Below, piece after piece: positions 16,850 to 26,323 of a DNA stretch of 64,000 nt. Source of the DNA: CAITJF01 sp032654645 (GTDB taxonomy: Bacteria; Pseudomonadota; Gammaproteobacteria; Burkholderiales; Gallionellaceae); the NCBI GenBank assembly GCA_032654645.1, contig JAULAW010000002.1, positions 1 to 64,000 of the forward strand. Reading direction: 5' to 3'. Position 1 is the first letter of the stretch. The number at the start of each line of letters is the position of its first letter. Made by a program: the position numbers and the translations under genes. The notes under the pieces are model-generated. The model did no database searches. It saw only the letters and a list, made by a program, of their open reading frames with translations, and was not told where the DNA came from.

Positions 16850-18415
16850 TTAGCGGTCGCCCGTGAATGCACCGTCACCCACGTATGGCGCTTTTTCCCT
16901 GGGTTCCATGGATTCCTTGCGGCGTCGCGGGAACAGCGTGACTTTGCTGATGCCGGTCGAAGAATCGTTGCCGAAGGTGAATCCGTTCTGCCCCTGGAAG
17001 CCGTGGGAATCATCCAGACGCTCTTCTTCGTGGCTGGTGGGAACAACGAAGCGGTCTTCGTAATTGGCGATTGCAAGGTAGCGGTACATGTCCTGTGCCT
17101 GTTGCTCGGTTATCCCCGCTGCCTCCAGTGCAGTGGTGTTGACCACGCCTTCCACGCGTTTCATGCGCTGGTAACTGCGCATGGCGATCATGCGGTTCAA
17201 TGCGCTTACGATCGGCGCTTCCTTGCCCGCAGTCATCAGGTTGGCAAGGTATTTGACCGGCACGCGCATCTCGCTTGCCAGCGGGATCACGCCATCAGGG
17301 CCAGTGCGCAGCTTGCCCTGGTCGAGCTGGCTTTGCACCGGAGACAGCGGTGGCACATACCAAATCATCGGCAGTGTGCGGAATTCCGGGTGCAGCGGGA
17401 AGGCTATTTTCCAGTCAATCGCCATTTTGTAGATGGGCGATTTCTGCGCTGAAACAATCCAGTCCTCGTTGATGCCTTCCGCCCGTGCTGCGGCGATCAC
17501 TTTCGGGTCGTTGGGGTCAAGGAAGATTTTGCACTGAGCTTCATACAGATCCTGCTCATTTTGCGTGCTGGCCATTTCTTCGATGCGGTCGGCGTCATAC
17601 AGCATGATGCCGTTGTAGCGGATGCGACCGACGCAGGTTTCGGAGCATATTGTCGGTAAGCCGTTTTCGACGCGCGGGTAGCAGGCAATGCACTTTTCGG
17701 CCTTGCCGGATTCCCAGTTGTAATACACCTTCTTGTACGGGCAGGAACTCATGCAAAAACGCCAGCCGCGGCATTTGTCCTGATCTACCAGCACGATACC
17801 GTCTTCTTCCCGCTTGTAGAGCGAGCCGGAGGGGCAGGAAGCCACGCATGCGGGATTCAGGCAGTGGTTGCAGATGCGCGGCAAGTACGTATGGAAGGTA
17901 TTTTCGAACTGGCCATACATCTCCCGCCCGACATTATCCATATTCTTGTCCACGCTACGGTCAACCCAAGCACCGGCCATAATGTCTTCCCAGTTCGGCC
18001 CCCAGCTTATCTTCTCCATGGACTCGCCGGTAATCTGCGAAACCGGACGCGCAGTCGGCGTAGCCTCGGACAGCGGCGCATTCTGCAGGCGGGCGTAATT
18101 ATAGGTAAACGGCTCGTAATAATCGTCGATCTGCGGCAAGTCGGGGTTGGAAAAGATATTGATCAGCCTCGATGCGCGCCCGCCGGATCTCAGTTCCAGC
18201 TTGCCGTTGATCAGCGTCCAGCCGCCCCTCCACTTTTCCTGATTTTCCCAGTTTTTCGGGTAGCCGATACCGGGCTTGGATTCAACGTTGTTAAACCAGA
18301 CGTATTCCACGCCCTTGCGATTAGTCCACGTGTTTTTGCACGTTACCGAACAGGTATGGCAACCGATACACTTGTCCAGACTAAAAATTAATGCGAATTG
18401 TGCGCGTACTTTCAT
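16850..18415 (-). CDS. narH: Nitrate reductase beta subunit NarH
   Basis: 521-residue iron-sulfur subunit relaying electrons from NarI to NarG. Cysteine clusters: CIGCHTCSVTC, CNHCLNPACVASC, CRGWRFCMSSC (the W-containing motif marking the 3Fe-4S cluster) and CIACYP with CSETC. The usual NarH length and full cluster set suggest a functional protein. No signal peptide, as expected for the cytoplasm-facing enzyme. Confidence 0.95.
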   Translation of the reverse strand: MKVRAQFALIFSLDKCIGCHTCSVTCKNTWTNRKGVEYVWFNNVESKPGIGYPKNWENQEKWRGGWTLINGKLELRSGGRASRLINIFSNPDLPQIDDYYEPFTYNYARLQNAPLSEATPTARPVSQITGESMEKISWGPNWEDIMAGAWVDRSVDKNMDNVGREMYGQFENTFHTYLPRICNHCLNPACVASCPSGSLYKREEDGIVLVDQDKCRGWRFCMSSCPYKKVYYNWESGKAEKCIACYPRVENGLPTICSETCVGRIRYNGIMLYDADRIEEMASTQNEQDLYEAQCKIFLDPNDPKVIAAARAEGINEDWIVSAQKSPIYKMAIDWKIAFPLHPEFRTLPMIWYVPPLSPVQSQLDQGKLRTGPDGVIPLASEMRVPVKYLANLMTAGKEAPIVSALNRMIAMRSYQRMKRVEGVVNTTALEAAGITEQQAQDMYRYLAIANYEDRFVVPTSHEEERLDDSHGFQGQNGFTFGNDSSTGISKVTLFPRRRKESMEPREKAPYVGDGAFTGDR

Positions 18416-18449
18416 GGGTTTCTCCTATTTATCCTGATTCACGTGACGA

Positions 18450-21400
18450 TCAGCGCTTGCCGATTCCGACCGGGTTGCGTTGAGCTTCCCGTTCCGGGGT
18501 AAGCGGCCGCTCCAGCCAGTCGATATCCTGATCTTCCACCTTGTGCATGATGATCTCGGTATCGCGGTTGCATCCCACCGTGCCGTAGTAATTGAAGGCG
18601 TAGGCCAGTTGCACGTAACCGCCGACCATGTTGGTTGGTTTAACGATAACGCGCGTCAGCGCATTGTGGGTACCGCCGCGCTTATTGGTGGTAACCGATC
18701 CCGGCACGTTCACGTTCTTCTCCTGGGAATGATGCATCACCGATACGCCGCGCGCAATGCGCTGCGATACTACCGCACGGCACATGGAGGTGCCATTGCT
18801 GTTGACCAACTCCACCCAATCGTTGTCCTTGATCCCGGCCTGCTGGGCGTCAATTTCGGAAATCCAGATATGAGGGCCGCCGCGGAACAATGACAACATA
18901 CGCAACGTATCCTGATAGCTCGAGTGGATGCCCCACTTGCCATGCGGCGTGAGAAGCCTCAGCTTGAGGTGCGGCTTCTTCAGGACATACGCCGGCACGT
19001 TCTTGAACGACCTCATATCCTGCGGCGGACGGAATACGCAGAAAGTCTCGCCGAAGTCCTGGAACCACTCGTGATCCTGATAGAAATGGGCACGTCCGGT
19101 CAAGGTGCGGAACGGAATATGCTCATGAATGTTGGTATAGCCCTGCGTGTAGGATACATGTTCGGACTCGATCCCCGACCAGGTCGGCGCGGTAATGATC
19201 TTGCGCGGTTGAACCTGGATATCGTGGAAAGTGATTTTATCCTCTTGACGGGCAGCATACAGGTGGTGATGGTCAATACCGGTCTTCTTGGATAATGCGC
19301 TCCATGATTTGTGCGCCACTTCGCCGCAAGTTTCCGGCGCCATGCGCATCACCGCATTACACACGGAAATATCCTCCTCAAGGGAAGGCATACCCTGGGA
19401 AACACCCGGCACTCTCACCGTGTAGTTGAGCAACTTGAGCTCTTCATATTCCTGCGTTGTATCCCAGTCCATACCCTTGACGTTGTTGCCAAGCTTGACC
19501 ATCAATGGGCCGATCGCGATGTATTTGTTGTAGATGCTGCCATAGTCGCGTTCCACCACCCTGATAAACGGCATGGTCTTGCCCGGAATCGGTTCGCATT
19601 CTCCCTTGTGCCAGTCTTTAACCTGTCCAAACGGCTGTGCCATTTCGGCGGGTGAATCGTGCTGCATCGGCCAGATGACCACATCCTTGCGCGTGCCAAG
19701 ATGCTTTCCGGCCATACCCGAGAAGACCCTGGCGAGTTCCTTGAAAATCTGCCAGTCAGACTTGGAATCCCAGCCCGGCTGCACCGCTTCCGACAGCGGG
19801 TGAATAAAGGGGTGCATGTCGGTGGTGTTCAGGTCATTCTTCTCATACCAGGTTGCGGTCGGCAGAACGATGTCAGAATATGCACCCGTAGAGTTGAGGC
19901 GGAAGTTGATATCCACAAACAGATCCAGCTTGCCTGCGGGACCCTCGTCATGCCACTTGATCAATTTGTTGTCGTTTCCGTCCCCGCCTTCCTGCAACAC
20001 GTTGTTTTGCGCGCCCAGCAAATGCTTGAGGAAATACTGTTGCCCCTTGCCCGAGGTGCCGATCAGGTTGCCGCGCCACACGAACATATTGCGCGGCCAG
20101 TTGATTTCAGCGTCCGGGTCGGCAAAAGAGCTGTCCAATGCGCCGGACTTGAGCTTCCCGGCGACGTATTTGCTAACGGCAGCCTCGTCGGTCGCACCGG
20201 CCTTTGCGGCTTCGTCCGCCAGGTCGAGCGGGTTGGCGTTCCATTGCGGGAAGTTCGGCAGCCAGCCCATGCGAGTCGCCGCGACGTTATAGTCAGCCAA
20301 CGTGTAGCCCGCGTTCTTGTTTTTTCCGGCAGGCGACAGGATATCTACGCCCTTGACGGTTTCGTAGCGCCACTGGTCGGTATGGAAGTAAAAAAAGGAA
20401 GTCCCATTCATCTGGCGAGGCGGGCGCTGCCAGTCAAGCGCAAAGGCTATCGGCGCCCAGCCAGCTTGCGGACGCAGCTTTTCCTGCCCCACATAGTGCG
20501 CCCAGCCGCCACCCGATTGGCCCACGCAGCCGCAGAAATGCACCAGGTTCATCATGCTGCGGTAGGTCATATCGTTGTGATACCAGTGGCATATCGCCGC
20601 GCCCATGATGATCATTGATTTGCCGTGGGTTTGCGAGGCATTCTGGGCAAATTCGCGCCCGGTGCGTTCAATATCCATGGCCTTGATGCCGGTGACCTTG
20701 GATGCCCATGCAGGCGTATAGGCCACGTTGGCGTCGTTGTAGTTTTTGGCGACATTGGGGCCGCCCAAGCCACGGTCAATACCGTATTGCGCAACCTGCA
20801 TGTCGAACACTGAAGTAACCAGCACTTCCTCACCATTGGCCAGCTTCAGCTTGCGCACTGGAACATTGCGGAACAGCATGTTGTCCTCGCCATGCGCGAA
20901 GTGCGGGAAGCCGACCGAAACCACCGCATCCTTGCTGTTGATGCAGGTCAGTTCAGCCAGGATTTCCTGTTGGTTGGCGGCATGCTTTGGCAGCAGGTTC
21001 CACTTGCCCTCCTCGCCCCAGCGAAAACCGATGGAACCGTTTGGTGCAACAAACGACTTGGTCTTTTCGTCATAAACGATAGTTTTCCACTCCGGATTGT
21101 TGGTTTCGCCCAGATTGCCCGTAAAATCGGATGCGCGCAGACAACGGTCGGACACATAGCCGTCGCCTTGCTTGCGCAACGTTACCTGAATTGGCAGGTC
21201 GGTATATTTGCGGGCGTATTCCTGAAAATATGGATCCTGCTTGTCGATGTAATACTCCTTGATGGCGACATGCGCCATCGCCAAGAAGGCGGCTGAATCG
21301 GTGCCGGGATTAACCGGCATCCACAGGTCGGCAAGCTTGACATGTTCGCCATAGTCGGGGCTCATCGCAATGACTTTGGTGCCGTTGTAACGCGCCTCGA

Positions 21401-22211
21401 CGGCGAAATGGCAATCCGGCGTACGCGTGGTCGGCAGGCTGGAGCCGCAGACGATGATGTAAGTGGAGTTGTACCAGTCGGCTGATTCGGGCACGTCGGT
21501 CTGCTCACCCCAAGTTTGCGGGGAAGCCGCTGGCAGGTCGCAGTACCAGTCGTAAAATGAGAGGCATGTCGCCCCGATCAGGGAAAGGTAGCGCGCGCCG
21601 GCTGCATAGGAGATCATCGACATCGCGGGAATCGGCGAGAAGCCTGCGATACGATCCGGACCCCATTTTTTGATGGTGTAAATATTGGCAGCAGCGATGA
21701 TTTCGTTGACTTCATCCCACTTGGTGCGCACAAAACCGCCGAGGCCGCGCACATGAACGTATTGTTTGCGCTTGTTCGGGTCGGCCTGGATTGCGGCCCA
21801 TGCTTCCACCGGATCCTTGCCGGATTTGCGCTCGGCGCGGTACAGGTCGAGCAGGCGACCGCGAATCAGCGGATGTTTGATCCGGTGCGGGCTGTATAAA
21901 TACCAGGAGTAGGAAGCGCCGCGCTGGCAACCGCGCGGCTCATGGTTGGGCAAATCCTCGCGGGTGCGGGGATAGTCGGTTTGTTGCATCTCGTAAGCCA
22001 CCAAGCCGTTCTTGACAAAAATTCTCCATGAGCAGCCGCCGGTACAGTTCACGCCGTGCGTGGAGCGCACAACTTTGTCATGCGACCAGCGGGTGCGATA
22101 GGCAGATTCCCACTGGCGATCTTCGTTGGTGACGATGCCGTGACCGTTGGAGAAAGTCTCCTTGTCCTTCATGCCTACAAAATACGTCAATCGATCGAGA
22201 AAGTGACTCAT
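18450..22211 (-). CDS. narG: Nitrate reductase alpha subunit NarG
   Basis: 1253-residue catalytic subunit reducing nitrate to nitrite at a Mo-bis-MGD centre. FS0 cluster ligands H52, C56, C60 and C95 match the H-C-C-C set of E. coli NarG. The DWYCDLP motif near residue 221-227 holds the Asp that ligates Mo. It begins MSHFLDRLTYF and has no Tat signal, so it is the membrane-bound cytoplasmic type, not periplasmic Nap or an exported Nxr. It starts the narGHJI operon, with its own promoter at 22460-22540 and a leader of about 240 bases. Direction of use (reduction versus nitrite oxidation) cannot be proved from sequence, but the NarX/NarL/NarK context favours reduction. Confidence 0.95.
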   Translation of the reverse strand: MSHFLDRLTYFVGMKDKETFSNGHGIVTNEDRQWESAYRTRWSHDKVVRSTHGVNCTGGCSWRIFVKNGLVAYEMQQTDYPRTREDLPNHEPRGCQRGASYSWYLYSPHRIKHPLIRGRLLDLYRAERKSGKDPVEAWAAIQADPNKRKQYVHVRGLGGFVRTKWDEVNEIIAAANIYTIKKWGPDRIAGFSPIPAMSMISYAAGARYLSLIGATCLSFYDWYCDLPAASPQTWGEQTDVPESADWYNSTYIIVCGSSLPTTRTPDCHFAVEARYNGTKVIAMSPDYGEHVKLADLWMPVNPGTDSAAFLAMAHVAIKEYYIDKQDPYFQEYARKYTDLPIQVTLRKQGDGYVSDRCLRASDFTGNLGETNNPEWKTIVYDEKTKSFVAPNGSIGFRWGEEGKWNLLPKHAANQQEILAELTCINSKDAVVSVGFPHFAHGEDNMLFRNVPVRKLKLANGEEVLVTSVFDMQVAQYGIDRGLGGPNVAKNYNDANVAYTPAWASKVTGIKAMDIERTGREFAQNASQTHGKSMIIMGAAICHWYHNDMTYRSMMNLVHFCGCVGQSGGGWAHYVGQEKLRPQAGWAPIAFALDWQRPPRQMNGTSFFYFHTDQWRYETVKGVDILSPAGKNKNAGYTLADYNVAATRMGWLPNFPQWNANPLDLADEAAKAGATDEAAVSKYVAGKLKSGALDSSFADPDAEINWPRNMFVWRGNLIGTSGKGQQYFLKHLLGAQNNVLQEGGDGNDNKLIKWHDEGPAGKLDLFVDINFRLNSTGAYSDIVLPTATWYEKNDLNTTDMHPFIHPLSEAVQPGWDSKSDWQIFKELARVFSGMAGKHLGTRKDVVIWPMQHDSPAEMAQPFGQVKDWHKGECEPIPGKTMPFIRVVERDYGSIYNKYIAIGPLMVKLGNNVKGMDWDTTQEYEELKLLNYTVRVPGVSQGMPSLEEDISVCNAVMRMAPETCGEVAHKSWSALSKKTGIDHHHLYAARQEDKITFHDIQVQPRKIITAPTWSGIESEHVSYTQGYTNIHEHIPFRTLTGRAHFYQDHEWFQDFGETFCVFRPPQDMRSFKNVPAYVLKKPHLKLRLLTPHGKWGIHSSYQDTLRMLSLFRGGPHIWISEIDAQQAGIKDNDWVELVNSNGTSMCRAVVSQRIARGVSVMHHSQEKNVNVPGSVTTNKRGGTHNALTRVIVKPTNMVGGYVQLAYAFNYYGTVGCNRDTEIIMHKVEDQDIDWLERPLTPEREAQRNPVGIGKR

Positions 22212-22452
22212 GTTTTTTCTGCTCCTGTGTTAAAGATTTTATTCAAACCACCCGTTTTTAAACTATCCCGGCTTAGGGGTTCTTGATTTCAAGCCCGTAA
22301 CCAGCCATCACTTTGCGGGTCGCGCCGCAATACGGCCAACCTGTCCTACATACAGCACGTTACGGGTTCTTGATTTCGGAACCGCTGAATCATCATGGCA
22401 AATTAGTATTTTTATTTTTACCATTCCTCGTCAAGAGGATTTGGGTACCCTG
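22212..22452 (-). other. Long narG leader with internal repeats
   Basis: No gene is seen. If transcription starts near 22453, narG has an untranslated leader of about 240 bases. It carries two copies of GGGTTCTTGATTTC on the + strand (22277-22290 and 22364-22377) and, between them, a complementary pair CCCGTAAC (22293-22300) / GTTACGGG (22359-22366) that could form an RNA stem. Function unknown. Confidence 0.4.
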
Positions 22453-22459
22453 CGTAGTG

Positions 22460-22540
22460 AGAATAGGCTGGCACGGGTGTTGTGCCCATTCTTCCGAAGT
22501 ACAGGCCATGTGAGGAAAAAGAACTAGTTCTTTCGGGTAG
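22460..22540 (-). promoter_or_regulatory. Shared nar/moa-type promoter, copy A (narG)
   Basis: Read on the minus strand: TACCC, palindrome AAAGAACTAGTTCTTT (22518-22533), TGTACTTCGGAAG (22491-22503), -35-like TGGGCA (22483-22488), 17 bp, -10-like TATTCT (22460-22465). Order and spacing are identical to copies at 26146-26226 and 29285-29364. The two upstream elements would lie near -72 and -42, typical activator positions. The binding regulator is not identified; NarL or an FNR-type protein are candidates, but neither consensus is matched well. Confidence 0.75.
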
Positions 22541-22696
22541 TGGTGCGGTTGGTGATTTTTTTGCTCTTCGGCATCCGCGAGGCATTGTCCTTTACATCCA
22601 GCTTCTCAATGTCGGCGGAACAGTGGCCGACCGTTCTATTGTTATCAATTTGTGTTCTTTGCTTGTTTATCATGGAGGTCAGGTGAGGTTGGGTTT

Positions 22697-22906
22697 TCAT
22701 CCAGCCGATAATGAATAGATGCTGTAACCCGCTACCAAGAGACCGACGACCAGGTTCAGGGGTCTGGTGCTATCGGTGGGTTGCGGTATAAACAGAGCGT
22801 CTATACGCATTGCCTCAGTGACCTTGTGGCGAACAAAGGTAGCCAAGATTAGCACGCATCCGTAAATTATGCCTCCTACAGTAACAATAGTATCCAGATT
22901 TTTCAT
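22697..22906 (-). CDS. Small two-helix membrane protein in nar cluster
   Basis: 69 residues, MKNLDTIVTVGGIIYGC onward, with two predicted membrane helices (about 6-24 and 49-66) joined by a charged loop. Start ATG 22906 was chosen because the upstream part of the frame (to 23014) is not protein-like; the ribosome-binding site is weak. It lies between the second narK and the narG promoter, on the same strand. I do not recognise the family. A helper of nitrate transport or of the reductase is guesswork from position. Confidence 0.5.
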   Translation of the reverse strand: MKNLDTIVTVGGIIYGCVLILATFVRHKVTEAMRIDALFIPQPTDSTRPLNLVVGLLVAGYSIYSLSAG

Positions 22907-23027
22907 GGTAACAATTCCACATGAGCCATCAGCCCACCTAAGGGTGATGATAAAGAGGGAGTTGGGGGAATTATTTTTGAAACAAAAAGAGGGAAGGCCA
23001 CGGCCTTCCCTCATGCGGATTACGTCA

Positions 23028-24767
23028 TTATGCGTGGCTCAAGTCTATGCGTTTCATCTCCTGCTTCTCGCTTTCAGAGAGCTTGTCCCACCATGTGCCG
23101 CCAGAGTTGCCGTAGTCAAACCGCTCGGCTCCCTTGCGGGTGTAGTAGTGCCAGTTCAGGAACCAGGAATAGGCATAGAAAATTGCGACGCCGATGAAGA
23201 ATGCGTTAGCGCTGCCGTAACTGGTTATGGACCCACCGATAAGCGAGGTCCAGATGAATGGGCCGAATGCCGCCCACGCCCCGGTCCAACCGAGCATCTG
23301 AGCACCCTTGGCCGGAGAATAGGCAAACACGATCGGGTACTGACGGAAGGTCGCCGCGTTGTTTGTGCCTGTCATCAGGAATATCCAGAGCATGATCCAG
23401 AGAAACCCCTGGAACTGATCAACGCTAGCGGGTGTAAGGTACCCGCCGAACACAAGCGCCATGCAGCCGACGATTTGTCCTATCGTCGTCCAGTGCATAC
23501 CCTTGCTGCCGCCGATCTTGTCAAAGATACCGCCGGAGAGAGCACGAACCAGACCGCCGATGAGCGGGCCGAGGTAGGCATACTGCAATGGATCAGGCGC
23601 GCCGTCAAAACCACCGTAGACGGTCTTGATCAGCATCGGGAATGCGGCCGCATAACCGGAGAACGAGCCGAATGAACAGATGTAGGTTATGGTGCAATTC
23701 CATGTATGCGTGCGCGCCCTGTTCTTGCTGCTCAGGATCTCAAACTGTCCCTTGAAGCCTCTTGCAGGGACCGTCACGCTTCTCAGGAATATCGCACAAA
23801 GGATGAAGGCAACGACCAGGAACGGAACCCATATAAACAGGCCGTTCTGCACCCACATACCCTTTTTGATCACATTTTTGACCGTTACGTCAGTAACGTC
23901 GCCCGCAGGGTTTTTTATAACATCTATTTTTACGCCCTTGGTCGGCACGACTTCCGTAATGACGCCTTTATCGTCTTTTTTGACATCCAGCTTTATGGCC
24001 TTGACCGTATCAGTCTCCTGAAGAACAACGTTCTTGACAACGCCGTTTTCTTTTGTAACGACTATCGCAGCGGCCAGTTCGGGCTTGTTGACTACCACGT
24101 CTGTAACCACGGATTTGTTATTCTTAGGTGTAACCTTGCCGTCGGCATTCGTAACCGTTATGGCGCCCTTAATCGGTTCGCCCTTGGTAAAGACCTGCGG
24201 TCCGCCAGCCATGACCCCGAGAGCCGCAAAACCTATGATCCATGGCACTACAAATTGGACTATGCTCACCCCGAAGTTGCCCAGGCCCGCCTGAATGCCC
24301 ATTGCGAGTCCCTGCAGCCTCTTGGGGAAAAAGATGCTGGTGGAAGGCATAAATGAGGAAAAGTCTCCTCCGCCCATGCCGGTGAGGAACCCGATGACCA
24401 TGAACGTTGTCCAGGTCGTGTTCGTGTCCTGAACTGCGAAACCCAGCCAGATCATGGGCACCACCTTGATGATGGTGGAGATGCTCACGACCGGCCTGGT
24501 TCCGAGCACCGGGATAAAGTTGGAATGTATCAGCCGCAAGATGCCGGATGCGAACCCCGGTATCGCCGCGAGCCAGAAGTATTCCATGGTGGTGAAATTG
24601 AAACCGATGGCAGGCATTCTCACCACCACCGCGCTCATGACAAACCACGTAGCGAACGAAAATATCAGCGAAAACGTTGTTAGGGCGCATGTGCGCCACG
24701 CTATTGTGCTACCGGTTTCTTTCCAGAACTGCGGATCTTCCGGCTCCCATCTTGGTAATCTTGCCAT
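23028..24767 (-). CDS. narK: NarK2-like nitrate/nitrite antiporter with large insertion
   Basis: About 579-residue major-facilitator protein. The N-terminus (WEPEDPQFWKETG, FNFTT, LGFAVQDTNT) matches E. coli NarK, the nitrate/nitrite exchanger type, and the GNFGVSIVQ nitrate-signature helix is present. Between helices 6 and 7 (about residues 196-303) there is a hydrophilic insertion rich in Val, Lys, Thr and Asp, with loosely repeated GVKIDVIKNPAGDVTDVTV-type strands, roughly 85-90 residues longer than in E. coli NarK. Start ATG 24767 follows AAGGAG; the frame reaches 24806. It is 83 bp after the narK1-like gene and probably in the same transcript. Confidence 0.88.
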   Translation of the reverse strand: MARLPRWEPEDPQFWKETGSTIAWRTCALTTFSLIFSFATWFVMSAVVVRMPAIGFNFTTMEYFWLAAIPGFASGILRLIHSNFIPVLGTRPVVSISTIIKVVPMIWLGFAVQDTNTTWTTFMVIGFLTGMGGGDFSSFMPSTSIFFPKRLQGLAMGIQAGLGNFGVSIVQFVVPWIIGFAALGVMAGGPQVFTKGEPIKGAITVTNADGKVTPKNNKSVVTDVVVNKPELAAAIVVTKENGVVKNVVLQETDTVKAIKLDVKKDDKGVITEVVPTKGVKIDVIKNPAGDVTDVTVKNVIKKGMWVQNGLFIWVPFLVVAFILCAIFLRSVTVPARGFKGQFEILSSKNRARTHTWNCTITYICSFGSFSGYAAAFPMLIKTVYGGFDGAPDPLQYAYLGPLIGGLVRALSGGIFDKIGGSKGMHWTTIGQIVGCMALVFGGYLTPASVDQFQGFLWIMLWIFLMTGTNNAATFRQYPIVFAYSPAKGAQMLGWTGAWAAFGPFIWTSLIGGSITSYGSANAFFIGVAIFYAYSWFLNWHYYTRKGAERFDYGNSGGTWWDKLSESEKQEMKRIDLSHA

Positions 24768-24850
24768 AATAAAAACGCTCCTTTTGCCTATAAGTTTTAC
24801 ATCCAAAGTTTTACATCCAACTCAATTAAACCTGGTATCCGTTTACTCGT

Positions 24851-26113
24851 TTACTCAAGTGTATCCGCTAATGTTCCTTTCTTGCCCGCAGCCTTGTCGA
24901 GTGTGCGTACTTCGGTCCAGTACATCCACATCAGGGAGACCCACACGACGCCGAACATCAGCATGAAGGAGGAGGAGCGGATGCCCGTCAAATCCACCAG
25001 CGCGCCGAACATGATCGGTAGCAGGAATCCGCCCATACCGCCAGCCAGCCCCACCACACCGGAAATTACGCCGATGTTGTGCGGGTAATCATCGGAGATG
25101 TACTTGAACACCGATGCCTTGCCTATCGCAAAAGCGATACCCAAAGTAAACATGATGATAGTGAATACGGTCGCGTCGAGCCCCACATTAAAAGTGGCCG
25201 GGCCGGTCACGGTCTTGATGGTGAATTCGGCGTGCGGGAAGGACAGGAAAAACAGGCAGACCATTGATACCAGCATCACCCACCAGGTGATGGTATGCGC
25301 CCCGAACTTGTCGGAAAAATAGCCGCCCAACGCGCGCAACACGCCCCCAGGTATGCTGAATGCGGCAGCCAGGAATGCCGCCGTCTTGAGGTCGAAGCCG
25401 TATTCGTTGATGTAGTATTTGGTCATCCACAGCGCCAGGGCCACATAGCCGCCGAACACGATGGAATAATACTGGCTGTATTTCCATACCTTGGGGTCTT
25501 TGAGCACCGCGAGCTGTTCGCGGATCGTCACGCTCTTGCCCACCACGTGAGATGTATCGGTAAAGGTGAAGAGCCAGAACAGAATCGCGGTGACCAGCAT
25601 GAGTACCGCGTAAACCTGCGGCACCATCGTCCAGCCGTAAGCCACCACAATGGTAGGCGCTACCAGCTTGGTCACCGCTGCGCCGGTATTGCCCGCGCCG
25701 AAGATACCCATGGCCAAGCCTTGCTGATGCTTCGGAAACCAGCGCGCGCAGTAGGAGATGCCCACCGTGAACGAACCGCCAGCCACGCCGACAAACAGGC
25801 CGGTGACGAGGTAGTGCCAGTACGCGGTACCGAGGGAAATGAGGTAAATCGGAACGATGGTGGAAACCATGATCGCGAAAAACACGATGCGCCCGCCGAA
25901 CTTGTCGGTCATCATGCCGAGCGGCAGGCGGATCAGCGATCCGGTGAGAACCGGCATGGCTATCAGCAGCCCGAACTGGGTTTCGTTGAGGTCAAGCGTC
26001 TTCTTGATCGGGATGCCAATCACCGCAAACATCATCCAGATCATGAAACACACCGTAAACGCCAGTGTGCTCATAATTACCACCGACCAAGCTTTGTACT
26101 TTTGCGATGCCAT
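24851..26113 (-). CDS. NarK1-like nitrate transporter
   Basis: 420-residue, 12-helix major-facilitator protein of the nitrate/nitrite porter group. Signatures: FGLLIAMPVLTGSLIRLPLG, LFVGVAGGSFTVGISYCARW and GIFGAGNTGAAVTK. Its compact size and sequence place it with NarK1-type proton-nitrate symporters, complementing the exchanger encoded next. Start ATG 26113 follows AAGGGGGG. The transcript is predicted to start near 26139 from promoter copy B, giving a leader of about 26 bases. Confidence 0.9.
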   Translation of the reverse strand: MASQKYKAWSVVIMSTLAFTVCFMIWMMFAVIGIPIKKTLDLNETQFGLLIAMPVLTGSLIRLPLGMMTDKFGGRIVFFAIMVSTIVPIYLISLGTAYWHYLVTGLFVGVAGGSFTVGISYCARWFPKHQQGLAMGIFGAGNTGAAVTKLVAPTIVVAYGWTMVPQVYAVLMLVTAILFWLFTFTDTSHVVGKSVTIREQLAVLKDPKVWKYSQYYSIVFGGYVALALWMTKYYINEYGFDLKTAAFLAAAFSIPGGVLRALGGYFSDKFGAHTITWWVMLVSMVCLFFLSFPHAEFTIKTVTGPATFNVGLDATVFTIIMFTLGIAFAIGKASVFKYISDDYPHNIGVISGVVGLAGGMGGFLLPIMFGALVDLTGIRSSSFMLMFGVVWVSLMWMYWTEVRTLDKAAGKKGTLADTLE

Positions 26114-26145
26114 GGCGACCCCCCTTAGGATTCACGTATTCTGCA

Positions 26146-26226
26146 AGAGTAGGCCTGTATCGATAGCATGCACATTCTTCCGAAGTACAAGATTGGCGAT
26201 GAAAAAGAACTAGTTCTTTTGGGTAG
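26146..26226 (-). promoter_or_regulatory. Shared nar/moa-type promoter, copy B (narK1-like)
   Basis: Minus-strand reading: TACCC, palindrome AAAAGAACTAGTTCTTTT (26203-26220, 18 bp perfect), TGTACTTCGGAAG (26177-26189), -35-like TGTGCA (26169-26174), 17 bp, -10-like TACTCT (26146-26151). Spacing equals copies A and C exactly. Confidence 0.78.
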
Positions 26227-26323
26227 TGCAGACAGGTTGGCCCGGTAGCCGCTGAAAATTTTCTTTCCGGAGTTAAGCTGGGCTAGCAAGCATTAACTTG
26301 ACTTGTATGATAAGGTTTTCGAG

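Noticed and set aside
19659..20618. Long antisense frame (319 codons) inside narG, and similar frames over narH, narJ and narK
   Set aside because: They are opposite to strongly supported genes, have no recognisable domains or ribosome-binding sites, and are expected shadows in GC-rich DNA.
18450..22211. Nitrite oxidoreductase (NxrA) instead of NarG
   Set aside because: No export signal, and narJ, narI, NarK and NarX/NarL accompany it in the classical narGHJI order.
22518..22533. Calling the CTAG palindrome an FNR or NarL site
   Set aside because: It matches neither TTGAT-N4-ATCAA nor the paired NarL heptamers; the regulator is left open.
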